Assembly: GCF_002797975.1 (NCBI RefSeq)
Contig: NZ_PGET01000001.1
Span: 2,232,001 to 2,296,000, forward strand
From: [Clostridium] celerecrescens 18A
Lineage (GTDB): Bacteria > Bacillota > Clostridia > Lachnospirales > Lachnospiraceae
Direction: 5' to 3'
DNA length: 64,000 nucleotides
Made by a program: the position numbers and the translations under genes. Under the pieces are notes generated by a model. That model was given only the letters and a program-made list of their open reading frames with translations, did not search any database and had not been told where the DNA came from. This document shows positions 61,405 to 64,000 of the stretch, piece by piece; the first letter of the stretch is position 1; each line of letters opens with the position of its first letter.

Positions 61405-62913
61405 CTAACGTACTAAATGTATCTCTTCCGCCAGTTCCCTGGCAAGAAGGCTGTGATCTCCCTGTTTCTCTTTTACCATGTCTCCGGCACGTCCATGAAG
61501 CCATACGCCGTAAGCCGCAGCATCAGACTCTTCCAGACCCAGAGCCAGAAGCCCGGCTATGATCCCGGTCAGAACATCTCCCGACCCGGCTTTTGCCATA
61601 GCACTGTTGCCGCTTCCATTGACATAGGTTCTCTGATCCTTTAAGGCCCCAATCGTCACCGCGTCCTTTAACACGCAGGTAATACCGAACCGGTCCGCAT
61701 ATTCTCTGGCAGAGGTGATCAGCTGTTTCTGTATGGTTTCCACAGCGCTTCCCGTGAGCCTCGCCATTTCTCCCAAATGAGGAGTCACAATGATGTTTTC
61801 CGTGAAATAGCTGGTCAGCTCCGGGTTTGAAGCAATGGTGCCAAGCCCATCTGCATCCAAAACAATGGGGACGTAGGCATTCGCAAGGACCTCTTCCACC
61901 AGATTCCTTACATAGGCCTCCTGCCCCAGTCCCGGTCCCAGAACAATGGCGGTAGCCCACTCGCACTGCTTTACCAATAGCTTTTTAAATCCTTCCGTCC
62001 CTGCTTCTGCATCCTCAGCTTCATATGTGGTAATGATGGCTTCCGGAAGTCCGGTTTGAAGGATGGTCCGATTTTCTTCCACTGTGAAAATTTTCACCAG
62101 GCCTGCTCCTGTCCGGTAAGCGGCAAGGGCGCTTAAATAGGCAGCCCCGCTCATATTTTTAGATCCTGCCACCACAAGGACCTTTCCGAAGCTCCCTTTA
62201 TTGGAATAGGCCGAACGCTTAGGAAGCTGCTTCTCATCCTCCGGATCCAGGGTAAAATATTCTGTCTTAAGGCGCTCTAAGCCCTCCCCCGGAAAACCAA
62301 TGTCAGCTACAAGCACCTTTCCGCTGTATTCCTTACCGGGATAAAGCATGGTTCCCAGCTTTTCATAGCCGAACGTGACGGTTATGTCTGCCTTTAAGGC
62401 AATCCCCATGATCTGACCCGTATCCGAATGAATGCCCGAAGGGATATCCACGGCCACCGTAAATTTCGGTCGGCAGCGGAGGATTGTCTCCAGGATCTCC
62501 CGGTATCTGCCTAGAATCTCCCGGTCCAGCCCCACGCCAAAAAGTGCATCAACGAGAATATCACAGGTACCGGGAATGAGATCAGAAAATCCTGCCAGAT
62601 TGACGCCCGTACGTTCCGCTATGGAAACCTGAGTCAGATATTCACTGCTTCCCTTGTCTCTTCCGGCAGCCAGTAAGGCAAAAACCTGATATCCTTTCAA
62701 ATGCAGCATTCTGGCAGACGCGACCCCATCCGCTCCATTATTGCCGTTTCCACATAAAATCCATATCCGGTCCGTTTTCTGCCCCTGCTTCATCACTTCT
62801 TCTGTAACCGCCAGGGCGGCTCGTTCCATAAGCACCAGAGAGGGAATCCCTATATTCTCTATGGTGTAGCGGTCCACCTGCTTCATCTGTCCTCCTGTAA
62901 CCAGATATCTCAT
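61405..62913 (-). CDS. nnrD: Bifunctional NAD(P)H-hydrate epimerase/dehydratase
   Basis: A 502-residue two-domain repair enzyme. I start it at 62913 (MRYLVTGGQMKQVD), with GGGAG ahead; a longer in-frame extension to 63003 only translates the repeat element and terminator. The N-terminal YjeF epimerase domain (about 1-215) shows CGNGNNGADGVASARML near 56 and VDALFGVGLDR near 115. The C-terminal dehydratase domain (about 225-502) has VLVVAGSKNMSGAAYLSALA near 240, HLGEMARLTG and NGSGNSAMAKAGSGDVLTGI near 430. Fusion of both activities is common. Confidence 0.94.
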   Translation of the reverse strand: MRYLVTGGQMKQVDRYTIENIGIPSLVLMERAALAVTEEVMKQGQKTDRIWILCGNGNNGADGVASARMLHLKGYQVFALLAAGRDKGSSEYLTQVSIAERTGVNLAGFSDLIPGTCDILVDALFGVGLDREILGRYREILETILRCRPKFTVAVDIPSGIHSDTGQIMGIALKADITVTFGYEKLGTMLYPGKEYSGKVLVADIGFPGEGLERLKTEYFTLDPEDEKQLPKRSAYSNKGSFGKVLVVAGSKNMSGAAYLSALAAYRTGAGLVKIFTVEENRTILQTGLPEAIITTYEAEDAEAGTEGFKKLLVKQCEWATAIVLGPGLGQEAYVRNLVEEVLANAYVPIVLDADGLGTIASNPELTSYFTENIIVTPHLGEMARLTGSAVETIQKQLITSAREYADRFGITCVLKDAVTIGALKDQRTYVNGSGNSAMAKAGSGDVLTGIIAGLLALGLEESDAAAYGVWLHGRAGDMVKEKQGDHSLLARELAEEIHLVR

Positions 62914-62924
62914 ATATCTCCCAC

Positions 62925-62969
62925 CTTTCCGCATTCCTGCCCTCGCTTTTGGGGCATAAAGGTCTATAG
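62925..62969 (-). repeat. Single copy of the hairpin leader element upstream of nnrD
   Basis: On the minus strand: ACCTTTATGCCCC, a hairpin TGCCC / GGGCA, then GGAATGCGGAAAGG leading into the nnrD ribosome site. It is the same motif as at 43304-43458 and 63828-63934. Confidence 0.8.
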
Positions 62970-62970
62970 A

Positions 62971-63012
62971 AAAACTACCGGCAGCGAAGAGACTTCCCTT
63001 CACCTGCCGGCA
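62971..63012 (-). terminator. Terminator of the rex gene
   Basis: TACCGGCAG (62976-62984) pairs with CTGCCGGCA (63004-63012), with GAAG/CTTC inside; on the minus strand the stem ends in TTTTT. It lies just before the leader element of nnrD. Confidence 0.75.
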
Positions 63013-63018
63013 GGCATG

Positions 63019-63690
63019 TTACTCCATTATTTCAGATTGTCTGTTTCTTTCTTCCTCGTTGTCCTGTATGCTGCAGACCCGGTAAGATAACCGCATCAGG
63101 CTTTCTGATAGATGGACATTCTCCACAACCACATCATCCGGCACGCTTAAATCCGTATGGGCAAAATTCCAGATCGCCTTGATTCCTGCCTTCACAAGGC
63201 GGTCTGCAATCTCCGGCGCCTTTGTCTTTGGAATGGTCAGAGCCGCAATCTGGACATCATTATCTTTTACGAACTGTTCCAGATCATCTACGCTGCGGAT
63301 CTCTATCCCGCGGACCACAAGGCCGATCAGACGCGGATTGATATCAAACATTCCTTTAATGAGGAAGCCCCGCTTTTCAAAGTTTGCATAATTGGCAATT
63401 GCCTGTCCTAAATTTCCAGCGCCTATGATAATGATATTATGCTGCCTGTCTATTCCCAATATCTTCCCGATCTCTGCATATAAATACTTTACATTATAAC
63501 CATAGCCCTGCTGGCCGAATCCGCCGAAATTATTCAAATCCTGGCGGATCTGAGAAGCGGTCACTTTCATTCGTACACTTAAATCATTGGAGGAAATTCG
63601 TTCTACTCCATCTTCCATTAATTCTCCCAGATACCGGTAATATCTCGGAAGCCTGGTAATCACTGCTTTGGAAATTTCTTTCTCTGACAC
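63019..63690 (-). CDS. rex: Redox-sensing transcriptional repressor Rex
   Basis: A 223-residue NADH-sensing repressor. The start codon is GTG at 63690, behind AAGGTGA. The N-terminal winged helix (ISKAVITRLPRYYRYLGEL; SSNDLSVRMKVTASQIRQDL, about 34-53) is followed by the Rossmann core IIIGAGNLGQAIANY near 93-107 and FDINPRLIG, with KAIWNFAHTDL near 176. It controls fermentative and redox genes by the NADH/NAD+ ratio. It is a single gene with a consensus promoter. Confidence 0.96.
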   Translation of the reverse strand: MSEKEISKAVITRLPRYYRYLGELMEDGVERISSNDLSVRMKVTASQIRQDLNNFGGFGQQGYGYNVKYLYAEIGKILGIDRQHNIIIIGAGNLGQAIANYANFEKRGFLIKGMFDINPRLIGLVVRGIEIRSVDDLEQFVKDNDVQIAALTIPKTKAPEIADRLVKAGIKAIWNFAHTDLSVPDDVVVENVHLSESLMRLSYRVCSIQDNEEERNRQSEIME

Positions 63691-63725
63691 TTCTTCACCT
63701 TCTTTAACTTAATCTAACTAACATT

Positions 63726-63754
63726 ATTATAACTGCGTGACAAAATAATGTCAA
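63726..63754 (-). promoter_or_regulatory. Sigma-A promoter of rex
   Basis: TTGACA (63754-63749) and TATAAT (63731-63726), both perfect, with a 17-bp spacer, about 40 bases upstream of the rex start. No obvious Rex operator overlaps it. Confidence 0.88.
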
Positions 63755-63827
63755 ACGGGTTTTATCATTGTATCCTTGAAAAAAGGAAGGACCTATATTA
63801 TACTATTTCTATTGCCTTACATTTATA

Positions 63828-63934
63828 CAGGAAGAAAACACCCTTCGGATATACTTATATGCCAAAAACAGGAGAAAGAGGAAATACCTCAGGGCATACC
63901 TTTATGCCATAAAACGGGCAGGAAAGAGGAAATG
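63828..63934 (+). repeat. About 2.5 units of the leader element upstream of the ABC-F gene
   Basis: Read on the plus strand: CACCCTTCGGATATACTT, TATATGCC, CAGGAGAAAGAGGAAA, then GGGCATACCTTTATGCC, a short loop, GGGCAGGAAAGAGGAAA and the ATG. An initial partial unit (ACAGGAAGAAAA) precedes. Orientation relative to the gene is the same as in the other two loci. Confidence 0.85.
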
Positions 63935-63938
63935 AAAC

Positions 63939-64000
63939 ATGATTTTGTCATGCAATAATATAAGCAAAGCATTTGGAAGCAATCAAGTGATCAAACAAGC
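63939..64000 (+). CDS. ABC-F ATPase-like protein (N-terminal start; runs off the window)
   Basis: From the ATG at 63939 the frame reads MILSCNNISKAFGSNQVIKQ, the usual start of an ABC ATPase of the ABC-F type (ISKAFG), which act on ribosomes in translation or antibiotic resistance. Only 20 codons are in the window. AGAGGAAATG-type bases from the preceding repeat unit serve as ribosome site. Confidence 0.75.
   Translation, partial: MILSCNNISKAFGSNQVIKQ

Overview
The window looks like the chromosome of an anaerobic, low-to-mid GC Firmicute of the Lachnospiraceae type (Lacrimispora / Lachnoclostridium-like). This is an inference from gene content (rubredoxin, membrane pyrophosphatase, Rex, class 1B dihydroorotate dehydrogenase PyrD/PyrK, uronate catabolism) and from strong AGGAGG-type ribosome sites with sigma-A promoters. 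No rRNA, tRNA or CRISPR array was seen. Most genes lie on the minus strand.

Layout. 1-1627: 5' part of a ribonucleotide reductase alpha gene. 1.8-8.8 kb: a six-gene minus-strand operon (purine-type aminohydrolase, MerR regulator, BMP lipoprotein, ABC ATPase, two permeases) behind a MerR-style promoter with a 19-bp spacer and closed by a terminator. 8.8-13.4 kb: tRNA-dihydrouridine synthase, cell-wall amidase and a K+-dependent membrane pyrophosphatase. 13.7-27.5 kb: a uronate/oligouronide region made of an alginate-lyase-family protein, a mannonate dehydratase paralogue, an oligopeptide-type ABC importer with a divergent LysR gene, then rubredoxin, a KdgF-like cupin, an ArsC-like protein, uxuB, uxuA and a GntR regulator with matching palindromes. 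27.6-34.4 kb: a DUF4914 protein with a PEPCK-like P-loop, a DUF2294 protein, and an accessory resistance-like segment (MFS pump, arsenate reductase, pentapeptide protein, AraC-GyrI regulator). The pump is preceded by a 12-codon leader peptide and an attenuator-like set of alternative hairpins.

34.5-38.1 kb: purEMND operon. 38.2-43.3 kb: chemoreceptor with a structured 5' leader, M29-like aminopeptidase and small membrane proteins. 43.5-48.4 kb: pyrF-pyrK-pyrD and pyrE, separated by about 1.6 kb of AT-rich accessory DNA with an integrase remnant. 49-52.4 kb: LysR, paired chromate-transporter subunits with an unknown third gene, and hsp20 under a CIRCE-like operator. 52.5-64 kb: nitroreductase, PepF, two acetyltransferases flanking an 18-bp tandem repeat, YebC, a CNNM/CBS membrane protein, MazF, Alr, NnrD/E, Rex and the start of an ABC-F ATPase.

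The main candidates for something new are: (1) the leader-peptide attenuator in front of the MFS pump; (2) a roughly 52-bp hairpin-containing element that recurs directly upstream of three unrelated start codons, always in the same orientation to the gene and supplying its ribosome-binding region; (3) the MerR-controlled base-deaminase and importer operon; and (4) the structured leader of the chemoreceptor gene. All are read by eye from the sequence; no search or folding program was run.
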